Positions 8,652 through 16,120 of a stretch of 64,000 nucleotides of DNA are shown here, piece after piece; position 1 is the stretch's first letter; every line of letters starts with the position of its first letter. A program made the translations under genes and the position numbers. The DNA lies in contig NZ_LSTV01000003.1 in the NCBI RefSeq assembly GCF_001644225.1, positions 186,001 to 250,000 on the forward strand, given 5' to 3'. The notes under the pieces are model-generated. The model was given only the letters and a program-made list of their open reading frames with translations, searched no databases and was not told the DNA's origin. This stretch comes from Microbacterium oleivorans (lineage in GTDB: Bacteria; Actinomycetota; Actinomycetes; Actinomycetales; Microbacteriaceae).

Positions 8652-9472
8652 CGGACGACGACCCCCCTTTCACCGGTGAGGCGCGGGAACGAGGACAGCA
8701 GGGTGCGCGTGTACTCGTGCTGCGGGTTGCGCCAGATGCGCTCGGCGGTGTCGATCTCGACGATCTCGCCCTCGCGCATGATGGCGATGCGGTCGCTGAT
8801 CTCCAGGAGCAGCGGCAGGTCGTGCGTGATGAAGATGACGGAGAAGCCGAACTCGTGGCGCAGCTGCGAGATCTGCTTGAGGATCTCGCGCTGGACGAGG
8901 ACGTCGAGCGCGGTCGTCGGCTCGTCCATGACCATCAGCTGCGGCCGCAGCGCGAGCGCCATCGCGATCATGACGCGCTGGCGCATGCCGCCGGAGAGTT
9001 CGTGGGGGAAGGAGCGGCGGCGGGCGGCGCCGACCTTGACGATCTCGAGGAGCTCGTCCACGGCCTCGCGCCGCGCGGCGCGGTTCATGTCGGGGCGGTG
9101 GACCTCGAAGACGTCGGCGAGCTGGGAGCCGATCGTCGCGACGGGGTTGAGGGCGTTCATCGCGCCCTGGAAGACCATCGAGATCTTGTCCCAGCGGAAG
9201 CGGCGCATCTGCTCGGCGTCGAGCGAGTTGACGTCGATGTCCTCGCCGGAGACGTCGCGGAAGGTGACGGATCCGCTCGAGATGACGGCGGGCGCCTTGA
9301 GCAAGCGCTGCACACCGTAGGCGAGGGTCGTCTTGCCGCATCCGCTCTCGCCCGCGAGGCCGAGGATCTCGCCGCGGCGCAGGTCGAGGCTGACGTTCTT
9401 GACGGCTTGGACCGGGGGGTCGACGTCGTAGACGACGGAGAAGTCGTCGACGGACAGTAACGAATCGCGCAT
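8648..9472 (-). CDS. ABC transporter ATP-binding protein, OppD type
   Basis: A 274-residue ATPase with Walker A GESGCGKTT, Q-loop VFQGAMNALNPV (OppD type), signature LSGGMRQRVMIAMAL and Walker B MVMDEPTTALD. An in-frame ATG exists 69 bases upstream, but it lies inside the right-hand stem of a 14-bp hairpin, so the ATG at 9472 (MRDSLLSVDDFSVVYDV) is preferred; the conserved fold begins directly there. With the OppF-type partner it powers the importer. Confidence 0.92.
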   Translation of the reverse strand: MRDSLLSVDDFSVVYDVDPPVQAVKNVSLDLRRGEILGLAGESGCGKTTLAYGVQRLLKAPAVISSGSVTFRDVSGEDIDVNSLDAEQMRRFRWDKISMVFQGAMNALNPVATIGSQLADVFEVHRPDMNRAARREAVDELLEIVKVGAARRRSFPHELSGGMRQRVMIAMALALRPQLMVMDEPTTALDVLVQREILKQISQLRHEFGFSVIFITHDLPLLLEISDRIAIMREGEIVEIDTAERIWRNPQHEYTRTLLSSFPRLTGERGVVVR

Positions 9473-9509
9473 CGGTGCGTGCTCGCTTTCGTGGGGTGGC
9501 AGGGGTGGT

Positions 9510-9544
9510 GGGGTGGATGCCGCCGGGCCAGCGGCATCCACCCC
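9510..9544 (-). terminator. Hairpin between binding-protein and ATPase genes
   Basis: GGGGTGGATGCCGC at 9510-9523 pairs perfectly with 9531-9544 around a 7-nt loop. It lies between the end of the binding-protein gene (9559) and the next gene of the same operon. No T-run follows on the minus strand, so it is more likely a 3'-end stabilising or partial-termination structure than a full terminator. Confidence 0.6.
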
Positions 9545-9558
9545 GTCACTCGGTCGGA

Positions 9559-11223
9559 TTACTCTTTGGGCTTCAGCTTCGTCAGGATCTGAACGACACC
9601 GGCCTGCGTCGGGTCACCCGCGGCGTACTGGTCGTCCTCCGACGGCCAGCCGACGTAGTTGCGCGTGTTGAACTCGCCGAGGAGCGGGTGCGCGCCCAGC
9701 GGGATGGCGGGGACGTTCTCCACGAACGCCTTCTGCAGCACGGCACCGGCCTCGGCGCGCTCCTCGTCGGAGGCGGCGTTGGCGTAGGTGTTCAGCGCCT
9801 CGGTGACCTTCGGGTCGTCGAAGCGACCGAAGTTGAAGGCCGCCTTGCCGTCGACGATCCACTTCGGGTCCATCGTCGACGTGTACAGGCCGTACGCGTT
9901 GCCGGTGTCCTCGAGCCAGTGGATGATCGCGTCGAAGTCACCCTCCTGCTTGCCGGCGTCCCAGCCGCCGAAGTCGGGCTGATCGACGTTCACCTTGATG
10001 CCGAGCGCCTTGTCGAGCTCCTCGGAGATGAGCTGCTGCTCGGTGTTCCAGTCGCTCCAGCCGGCGGGGACGGAGATCGAGAACTCGACGGGCTCACCGT
10101 CGGGGTCGGTCAGCGCACCGCTGTTCCAGGTGTAGCCGGCGTCCTCGAGGACCTCCTTGGCCTTGTCGACGTCGACCGAGTAGTTGTCGTCCTTGTACTC
10201 GTCGATGATCTCGCTCTCGAGCACCGAGCTCAGGCCGGTCTTGTTCCAGATCGCCTCGCTCGCACCCTCGCGGGCGATATCGACGTAGGCCTGCCGGTCG
10301 ATCGTCCACGCCAGCGCCTCGCGCAGGGCGGGGTCGTTGAAGGGCTTCTTCTGGAGGTTCATGAACAGGGTGCCCGCGCCCGGGGTGGGCGAGACGAGGA
10401 ACACGTTGTCGGGGTCGGCGTCGAGGTAGCTCTCCTGGACCTGCGGGATGAAGGCCTGCGCCCAGTCGGCGTCGCCGGTCGCGAGGGCCGTCGTGAGGGC
10501 GGCGTTGTCGCCGTACGAGACGTAGTTCAGCTGCGGCACGGCCAGGTCGCCGCCCCAGTAGTCCGGGTTGGCCTTCAGCGAGACGGACTCCGTCGACCAG
10601 TTCGACATGACGTACGGCCCGGTGCCGACGAGCTTGCCCTCATCGGTGAGGGGGTCGGTGTTGGGGTCCTCGATGTCCTTCCAGATGTGCTCCGGAACGA
10701 TCGGGGTGTGGAGCACACGGCCCTGCGACGTGAACTTCGAGCTGCCGAAGGTGAGTACGACGGTGTCGCCGTCGGCCTTCACGTCGGTGACGCCCAGGGC
10801 GCCGGTGTCGGTGAGCTTGCCGCTGAGGTACTGGTTGAACGTGAAGACGATGTCGTCGGCGGTGAAGTCCTCACCGTCGCTCCACTTCACACCGCTGCGG
10901 GGCGTGACGGTGAGCTGGGTGTAGTCGTCGTTCCACTCGACCGTCTCCGCGAGCCACGGCGTGGTGCCGAGGTCGCCGGTCGGGTTGACGAGGGCGAGGG
11001 GCTCGAAGATGACCTTCGCGTAGCCGTAGCGCGAGCCCGCCGAGTCGCCGAGGTAGGGGTTGTGGGATTCGGTGGTGATCGCGCCGTCGGGCTTCGCGAT
11101 CGTCAGCGCGGCTCCGGTGCCGTTGCCCGAGTTGCCGTTGGTGTCTCCGCCACCGGCGGCGCAGCCGGTGAGGATGAGTGCCGCGGTGAGACCGGCGGCG
11201 GCGAGGGAGGTCTTCAGCCTCAT
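9559..11223 (-). CDS. Oligosaccharide/peptide ABC transporter substrate-binding lipoprotein (SBP family 5)
   Basis: A 554-residue family 5 extracellular binding protein. Signal peptide MRLKTSLAAAGLTAALILTG ends in a lipobox (LTGC, Cys21), followed by a Gly/Asn/Thr linker. The SBP_bac_5 core has the WSDGEDFTADDIVFTF segment near residues 111-126 and the DPALREALAWTIDRQAYVDI region near 295-314. A GAAGGAGAAG ribosome site precedes the ATG. It is first in the operon and is separated from the ATPase genes by a hairpin, a common way to make excess binding protein. A dyad operator upstream points to control by the divergent TetR protein. Confidence 0.95.
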   Translation of the reverse strand: MRLKTSLAAAGLTAALILTGCAAGGGDTNGNSGNGTGAALTIAKPDGAITTESHNPYLGDSAGSRYGYAKVIFEPLALVNPTGDLGTTPWLAETVEWNDDYTQLTVTPRSGVKWSDGEDFTADDIVFTFNQYLSGKLTDTGALGVTDVKADGDTVVLTFGSSKFTSQGRVLHTPIVPEHIWKDIEDPNTDPLTDEGKLVGTGPYVMSNWSTESVSLKANPDYWGGDLAVPQLNYVSYGDNAALTTALATGDADWAQAFIPQVQESYLDADPDNVFLVSPTPGAGTLFMNLQKKPFNDPALREALAWTIDRQAYVDIAREGASEAIWNKTGLSSVLESEIIDEYKDDNYSVDVDKAKEVLEDAGYTWNSGALTDPDGEPVEFSISVPAGWSDWNTEQQLISEELDKALGIKVNVDQPDFGGWDAGKQEGDFDAIIHWLEDTGNAYGLYTSTMDPKWIVDGKAAFNFGRFDDPKVTEALNTYANAASDEERAEAGAVLQKAFVENVPAIPLGAHPLLGEFNTRNYVGWPSEDDQYAAGDPTQAGVVQILTKLKPKE

Positions 11224-11308
11224 TGCTTCTCCTTCATCTGTGGGTCCCGGCGCCGCATACAGACCTCCGAAGGAGTGCCACTCGGCGCTGAGTGTGATTG
11301 CATGGGAA

Positions 11309-11332
11309 AACTTACAATCAAGTAAGTAAGTT
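11309..11332. promoter_or_regulatory. Putative TetR operator in the divergent promoter region
   Basis: ACTTAC (11310-11315) and GTAAGT (11322-11327) form an inverted repeat separated by six bases, with a further overlapping GTAAGTT at 11326-11332. It stands between the importer gene and the TetR gene and overlaps a TTGATT sequence that could be the -35 of the importer promoter. AT-richness stands out against the surroundings. Confidence 0.6.
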
Positions 11333-11404
11333 CACAACCTCGGATGATGCGGGCGCCGGGATCTGCGTAAGATCTGATCCGCAGCGGGGAGAAGAAGGCG
11401 GATC

Positions 11405-12043
11405 ATGGCCGAAAGTCGGCACCAGACGAAGTCGCGCCCGGCGACGCTCGTCCGTCGTCGGGAGATCCTCGACGCGGCCCAGGAGATCTTCGGGTCCAAG
11501 GGCTTCGCGAACGGCACCCTGCAGGACATCGCCGAACAGGTCGGCATGACGCACGCCGGCATACTGCATCACTTCGGGTCGAAGGATCAGCTGCTCCTCG
11601 AAGTGCTCGAGCACCGTGATCAGACGGATGTCGTCGACCTGGACGGCGGGCGGATCCCGGGCGGGATGGAGCTGTTCCGCCACCTCGTGCACACGGCGAT
11701 GATGAACATGCGCCGGGCGGGGATCGTGCAGGCCTACGCGGTGCTGTCGGCGGAGTCGGTCACCGACGACCACCCCGGGCGGTCGTACTTCGAGCACCGG
11801 TACACGGTGCTGCGCAAGGATCTGCGCGAGGCGTTCGAGCGCATCTGCCAGGAACGCGGCATCACCGAGCCGGGGTCGATCGCGCACGGCTCGGCCGCGA
11901 TCCTCGCGGTGATGGACGGGCTGCAGATCCAGTGGCTACTCGACCCGACGGCGGTGGACCTCGGCCGCGCGTCGGAGTTCGCGATCGAGGCGATCGTGGC
12001 GGCCGTGGTCGAGCCGCGCAGGCCGGTGCTTGCGGACGGGTGA
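11405..12043 (+). CDS. TetR/AcrR family transcriptional regulator
   Basis: A 212-residue regulator with an N-terminal TetR helix-turn-helix (about residues 16-62: RREILDAAQEIFGSKGF then LQDIAEQVGMTHAGILHHF) and a helical ligand-binding C-terminal half. A GGGGAGAAGAAGG ribosome site precedes the ATG. It is transcribed away from the oligosaccharide importer, and a dyad lies between them, so it probably represses the importer and itself until an intracellular sugar is bound. The ligand is not known. Confidence 0.92.
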   Translation: MAESRHQTKSRPATLVRRREILDAAQEIFGSKGFANGTLQDIAEQVGMTHAGILHHFGSKDQLLLEVLEHRDQTDVVDLDGGRIPGGMELFRHLVHTAMMNMRRAGIVQAYAVLSAESVTDDHPGRSYFEHRYTVLRKDLREAFERICQERGITEPGSIAHGSAAILAVMDGLQIQWLLDPTAVDLGRASEFAIEAIVAAVVEPRRPVLADG

Positions 12044-12047
12044 CCCG

Positions 12048-12446
12048 TCAGGGCACGTACGGCGTCGACGAGTAGTCGAGGACGACGACGAGCTCGCCGT
12101 CGCCGACCGTCCCGAACGCCGAGACGGTGCGCGGGTCGACGAAGGTCCCAGGGATGAGCTGCTGCGGAGTGGTCCCGAGCTCGTCGGCGAGTGCCTCGGG
12201 GGTTGTTCCGTCGGCGGGGGTGAGGGTGAGCGTGCGAGAGCAGCCGCCGCTGCCGCATCCGATCGTGTCCGATGACACGGTGACGTCGGCCGGGAGGGTG
12301 AGGGCGGATGCCGGGGGCACGTCGCCTTCGTCGGCGAGGACCATGAGCCAGGCGACGCGGAGACCGTAGGCGAGGATCGCCGCCGCGATGAGGCTGAGCG
12401 CGACGATCAGGACGACGGTTCGTCGGGGACTCGCGGTGGCACGCAC
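12048..12446 (-). CDS. Membrane-anchored hypothetical protein
   Basis: A 132-residue protein with one N-terminal membrane segment (VVLIVALSLIAAAILAYGLRVAWLMV, about 11-35) and an external domain containing a CGSGGC motif near residues 63-68, which may form a disulfide. I know no function. The GTG at 12446 is preceded by TAACGT and six bases, the leaderless geometry common here. It ends four bases after, and convergent to, the TetR gene. Confidence 0.75.
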   Translation of the reverse strand: MRATASPRRTVVLIVALSLIAAAILAYGLRVAWLMVLADEGDVPPASALTLPADVTVSSDTIGCGSGGCSRTLTLTPADGTTPEALADELGTTPQQLIPGTFVDPRTVSAFGTVGDGELVVVLDYSSTPYVP

Positions 12447-12484
12447 ACCTTCACGTTAGAGCGCGGAAGAATTTCTCGACGCGA

Positions 12485-12511
12485 TGTCGATTCCGCATGC
12501 GCTCGTTCGAC
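12485..12511 (+). promoter_or_regulatory. Putative ECF42-type promoter of the YCII-sigma operon
   Basis: TGTCGA at 12485-12490 is followed by 17 bases and CGAC at 12508-12511. This matches the -35/-10 motif known for ECF42 sigma factors (TGTCGA and CGA/TC). It lies about 50 bases before the YCII gene, whose partner sigma gene is next, so autoregulation is expected. Confidence 0.65.
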
Positions 12512-12563
12512 GCGATAGTGAGAGGGACGAGATCGCGTCCCCCCGAACACTCAGGAGACAACC

Positions 12564-12992
12564 ATGAAGCACATGCTGATCATGCGGGCCACCCAGGCTG
12601 CCGTGGAGAACTACGAGAACATGGACTTCGAGGCGGTCATCAATGCGATGGGCGCGTACAACGAAGCGATGATGAAGGCCGGCGTGCTGGTCGCCGGCGA
12701 GGGGCTCGCGCCCGAGGCGGGGTACGTCGTGGACTTCTCGGGCGAGACGCCGGTCGTCAGCGATGGCCCCTACGGCGAGATCCACGAGCTGTTCAACGGG
12801 TTCTGGATCCTGCAGACCGCGACGGTCGAAGAGGCGATCGAGTGGGCGAAGCGGGCGCCGCTGACGCCGGGCAACAAGCTCGAGGTGCGTCGCGTGACGG
12901 ACGAGTCGGACTTCGCGGACTACTCGGACAACGAGTACATCCAGAAGGAAAAGGGCTGGCGCGCGGAGCAGGCCGAGAACGCGGGCGACTGA
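12564..12992 (+). CDS. YCII/DGPF-domain protein of the ECF42 module
   Basis: A 142-residue alpha/beta protein of the YCII family (MKHMLIMRAT start, SDGPYGEIHELFNGFWILQ in the middle, LEVRRVTDE near the end). These proteins accompany ECF42 sigma genes throughout Actinobacteria; their biochemical role is not established. A CAGGAGACA ribosome site precedes the ATG, and the upstream TGTCGA-N17-CGAC motif suggests control by the neighbouring sigma factor. The sigma gene follows after seven bases. Confidence 0.9.
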   Translation: MKHMLIMRATQAAVENYENMDFEAVINAMGAYNEAMMKAGVLVAGEGLAPEAGYVVDFSGETPVVSDGPYGEIHELFNGFWILQTATVEEAIEWAKRAPLTPGNKLEVRRVTDESDFADYSDNEYIQKEKGWRAEQAENAGD

Positions 12993-12999
12993 GCCGATC

Positions 13000-14247
13000 G
13001 TGGGTGATGCTCGGCGTCAGGTCGAGGCCGTTTGGCGCATCGAGGGCGCGCGGATCGTGGCATCCGTCGCCAAGATGACGGGCGACCTCGGCCTCGCCGA
13101 GGACGTTGCGCAGGAGGCTCTCGTCGAGGCGTTGCGTTCCTGGCCGAACGAGGGCGCGCCGGCCAACCCGGGCGCGTGGCTGACGGCGGTGGCGAAGCGC
13201 CGGGGCGTGGATGCGTGGCGGCGCCGGTCGGCGCTCGATGAGCGGTACGCGGGGATCGCGCGCGAGTGGGACGAGGCGGTGGATGCCGAGTGGGAGCCGA
13301 TCGACGACGACATGCTGCGGCTCGTGTTCACGGCGTGCCACCCCGCGCTGTCGCGCGAGTCGCAGGTCGCGTTGACGCTGCGGGTGGTGGCGGGGCTGAC
13401 GACGGAGGAGATCGCGCGGATGCTGCTCACGTCGGTGCCGACGGTGCAGGCGCGGATCACGCGGGCGAAGAAGACGTTGACGGCGGCGGGGGTGCCGTTC
13501 GAGACGCCGGATCCGTCGGAGTGGACGGCGCGGCTCGGTGCCGTGCTCGGGGTGATCTACCTCGTCTTCACGGAGGGCTACGCGGCGACGGCCGGTGACC
13601 GGTGGGTGCGTCCGGATCTGGCGGACGAGGCGATCCGGCTGGGACGCGTGGTGTCGGGGCTGCTGCCGCGTGAACCCGAGGCGCTCGCGCTGTTGGCGCT
13701 GATGGAGTTCCAGCGGTCGCGGTTCGCGGCGCGCGAGACCGCGTCGGGGGGTGCGGTGCTGCTCGCCGACCAGGACCGGTCGCGGTGAGATCGCGGTCAG
13801 ATCGCTCGGGCGGCGGACGAGTTGCGACGGGCGGATGCCGTGGCTGCGGCGCGCGGGCTCGGGCGGGGTCCGTACGCGCTGCAGGCGGAGATCGCGCAGT
13901 GCCATGCGGTGGCGCCGAGTGTGGCGGAGACCGATTGGGGTCGGATCGTGCTGCTGTACGAGATCCTCGGTCGGGTCGCGCCGAGCCCGATGGTGGAGCT
14001 GAACCGGGCCGCGGCGGTGTCGATGGCGGTGGGTCCGGCGGAGGCGCTGGCGATCGTCGACGAGGTGGAGCGCGCCGGGGCGCTGCGCGGGTCGCATGTG
14101 GTTCCGAGCGTGCGGGGGGAGTTGCTGGCGCGGTTGGGGCGGGCGTCGGAGGCGCGGACCGAGTTGCTGGCAGCAGCGGAGCTGACCGCGAACACGGTGC
14201 AGCAGGCGGTGCTGCGGGAGAAGGCGGCGGGGCTCGGCGCGGAGTAG
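13000..14247 (+). pseudogene. ECF42-family sigma factor interrupted by in-frame TGA
   Basis: The full frame (415 codons with the stop ignored) is an ECF42 sigma factor: sigma-2 region (GLAEDVAQEALVEALRSWP), sigma-4 region (LTTEEIARMLLTSVPTVQAR) and a TPR-like C-terminal extension with RIVLLYEILGRVAPSPMVEL. At 13786-13788 a TGA stands exactly where the family has Trp in the DQDRSRW motif: the sequence reads LLADQDRSR, stop, DRG, and the same frame continues with family-like sequence to 14247. A single G-to-A change from TGG explains it. The first part (262 residues) keeps both DNA-binding regions. The start GTG lies seven bases after the YCII gene. It may be a true recent mutation, a sequencing error, or a readthrough site. 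Confidence 0.85.
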
Positions 14248-14324
14248 GTCGGTGGTGGGTCGGGGGCGTGGGGCTCGACTGGCGCACGCACGCGCGCGGC
14301 GTCTGGGCGCGCCCGATGGTCGCG

Positions 14325-15734
14325 TCAGAAGGGTGCGGGTTCCGTTGGTGCGGGTGGTGGGGGTGGTGGTGCGGCAGGGGTGAAGGCGACGGCCGGGGTG
14401 GGGGCGTCTTCGCGATAGATCCTGCCGAGGGGTGAGGTCCATTCGAGGACTCCACCCTTGAGTTGTCGGACCCTCCAGGCGGTGAATTGCTTCATGGAGT
14501 GATGCCGTTGGCACAGGTGGGCGAGGTTCGACAGTTCGGTTCGTCCGCCGAGGGCGTGATCGTGGGTGTGATCCACTTCGCAGCGGATCGCCGCGACGCG
14601 GCAACCCGGGAACCGGCAGTGCTGGTCCCGAGCTTGCAGAAACCGGCGCATCCCGGACGGGACTCGGTACGAATCTGTCGAGACCGTGACCCCGGCGGTC
14701 GGGTCGTGGAACAAGCGCTCCCAGACGTGGATGCCGCCGGCGAGGGTGCGGGCGGTCGCGGGGTCAATGGGGGAGCGGCCGGTCAGGTCGCACGGCCCAT
14801 CGTCCTCGCCCGTGAGGGTGGCGGCGGGGACGAGGACCTGCACGCGGGCGCGGATCGCGCCCAACGGACCGGCGGTGGTGTCTCGGGTGTCGTCGAGGGC
14901 GGGTATTCCCGCGAGCAAGAGGTCGGCGAACACGTCGGCCCGGACCTGATCGGCGGACCGGTTGTCAGTGGCGACGATCACGGCAGCGTCCTCGCTGTCG
15001 CTGTCGCTGTCGCTGTCGCTGTGCGTGACTGCGGCCCCGAACGCGACACCGATACCTCCGCGCGCAGCGACGCGTTCGTCGCGGGTGTCGATAATCGCCC
15101 GCGCCTGCTGCGTGAGCCGGTCGTGGATCCCTTCGGCGATCACCGTCGGGACGGTTGCGACCACGTCGGACATCCCGTCTCGTCCCGGCACGATCCGCAC
15201 GCATCGCGTCGCCGCGGCTTCCTCGTGCCGTTCCGCGAACGAGCGCGGGTGCATCCGGTGGGCGAGGATCTCCAACTCGCCTCGCACCCGGTTCGGGGTA
15301 TCGCGTTCGCACCGGCCGATCGCGACCTGCTCGAACTCGGCCCACATCTCCGGCGGGAGGCTCGTCCCGGTCTCGAGGATCGCGATCGCGTGACCACGCA
15401 CGATCCGCCCCCGTTCCCACGCCTCAACCGTCGCGGGAAACCCTTCGACCAGGGTTCGTGCTTCACCGATCCGCCGTTGAACGGTCCGGTCGGTCACGCG
15501 CATCACACCGCCGACCTCGGCCGCGATCGATCGCAACGCCATGTCGTGAACCTGCACCCGCGCATTGCGCTGCGCGGTCTGCGCCTCGGCCAGACGGCCG
15601 GCGGCGGCCAGCATCCGCAGCTCCCGGACCTGCGCCCGCGCAAGCTCGACGGCGACATCACTCGCGTCCGCGACGATTCCCGCCAGGGTGGTGAGATAGT
15701 CCTCGCCACCGGGGGTTTTCGCCGCATCCGTCAT
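14325..15734 (-). CDS. DUF222 / HNH endonuclease-domain protein (13E12 repeat type)
   Basis: A 469-residue protein with an N-terminal DUF222 region (about 25-330) and a C-terminal HNH motif: CEVDHTHDHALGGRTELSNL followed by LCQRHH, with the metal and catalytic histidines intact. This is the multi-copy 13E12-type family of Actinobacteria, sometimes thought mobile, of unknown role. Near the middle a run of Ser-Asp pairs (HSDSDSDSDSED) is coded by a 6-bp tandem repeat at about 14992-15023, likely length-variable. A Pro-rich tail ends the protein. The ATG at 15734 was chosen because upstream sequence is a repeat-rich gap. Confidence 0.9.
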   Translation of the reverse strand: MTDAAKTPGGEDYLTTLAGIVADASDVAVELARAQVRELRMLAAAGRLAEAQTAQRNARVQVHDMALRSIAAEVGGVMRVTDRTVQRRIGEARTLVEGFPATVEAWERGRIVRGHAIAILETGTSLPPEMWAEFEQVAIGRCERDTPNRVRGELEILAHRMHPRSFAERHEEAAATRCVRIVPGRDGMSDVVATVPTVIAEGIHDRLTQQARAIIDTRDERVAARGGIGVAFGAAVTHSDSDSDSDSEDAAVIVATDNRSADQVRADVFADLLLAGIPALDDTRDTTAGPLGAIRARVQVLVPAATLTGEDDGPCDLTGRSPIDPATARTLAGGIHVWERLFHDPTAGVTVSTDSYRVPSGMRRFLQARDQHCRFPGCRVAAIRCEVDHTHDHALGGRTELSNLAHLCQRHHSMKQFTAWRVRQLKGGVLEWTSPLGRIYREDAPTPAVAFTPAAPPPPPPAPTEPAPF

Positions 15735-16120
15735 ATCTGCACTCTGCCACTGGCCACCGACATCCACCCCGGCAAAACCGGCCCAGATCACATGATGTGG
15801 ACATCCCGGAAATGAGAGTCCTCTCGTTCTTCGCGAGGGCGGGAGAAGCGACTCGGTCCGCCCCCGACGGCAACCGCAACTCAAGGTGAAGGCGCCGGAA
15901 TCGGATGGTGTCGCTGGATTCGGATGGACAACCTCACGCGATCCGAATCCGACGCACATCTCCGAATCCGCGCCACCTAACCGCCCCTCGCGCACCCGCC
16001 CCGCCGCGTACCGCGCCCGCCGCCCCCCACCTAACCGCCCCCGCGCACACACGCAACCCCGCCGCCGATCCCACCGCTCCCACTTACCGTTGCCCCAAAC
16101 GAACCGAGCGGAGCGAAGCG
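15735..16120. repeat. Repeat-rich intergenic region
   Basis: No gene is visible in these 386 bases. GGATTCGGAT (15916-15925) and ATCCGAATCC (15941-15950) form a perfect inverted repeat with a 15-nt loop, and related GAATCGGAT and CCGAATCCG copies lie on both sides. CCACCTAACCGCCCC occurs at 15973 and again at 16027. The stretch 15960-16080 is extremely C-rich on the plus strand. A promoter for the reductase at 16121 should lie here but is not obvious. Confidence 0.5.

Noticed and set aside
9472..9541. Upstream start of the OppD-type ATPase at 9541
   Set aside because: The codon lies in the stem of a perfect hairpin and the extra residues (Pro/Ser/His-rich) are not part of the fold.
9475..11325. 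616-codon open frame opposite the opp binding-protein gene
   Set aside because: Same GC-shadow effect; the minus-strand lipoprotein is certain.
13786..13788. Selenocysteine reading of the TGA
   Set aside because: The position is Trp in the family, no stem-loop typical of bacterial SECIS follows, and no selenium genes are in view.
14977..15030. CRISPR-like repeat
   Set aside because: It is an in-frame 6-bp microsatellite without spacers.
14325..15734. HNH protein as part of a prophage
   Set aside because: It is the DUF222/13E12 type; no terminase, portal, capsid or integrase is near.
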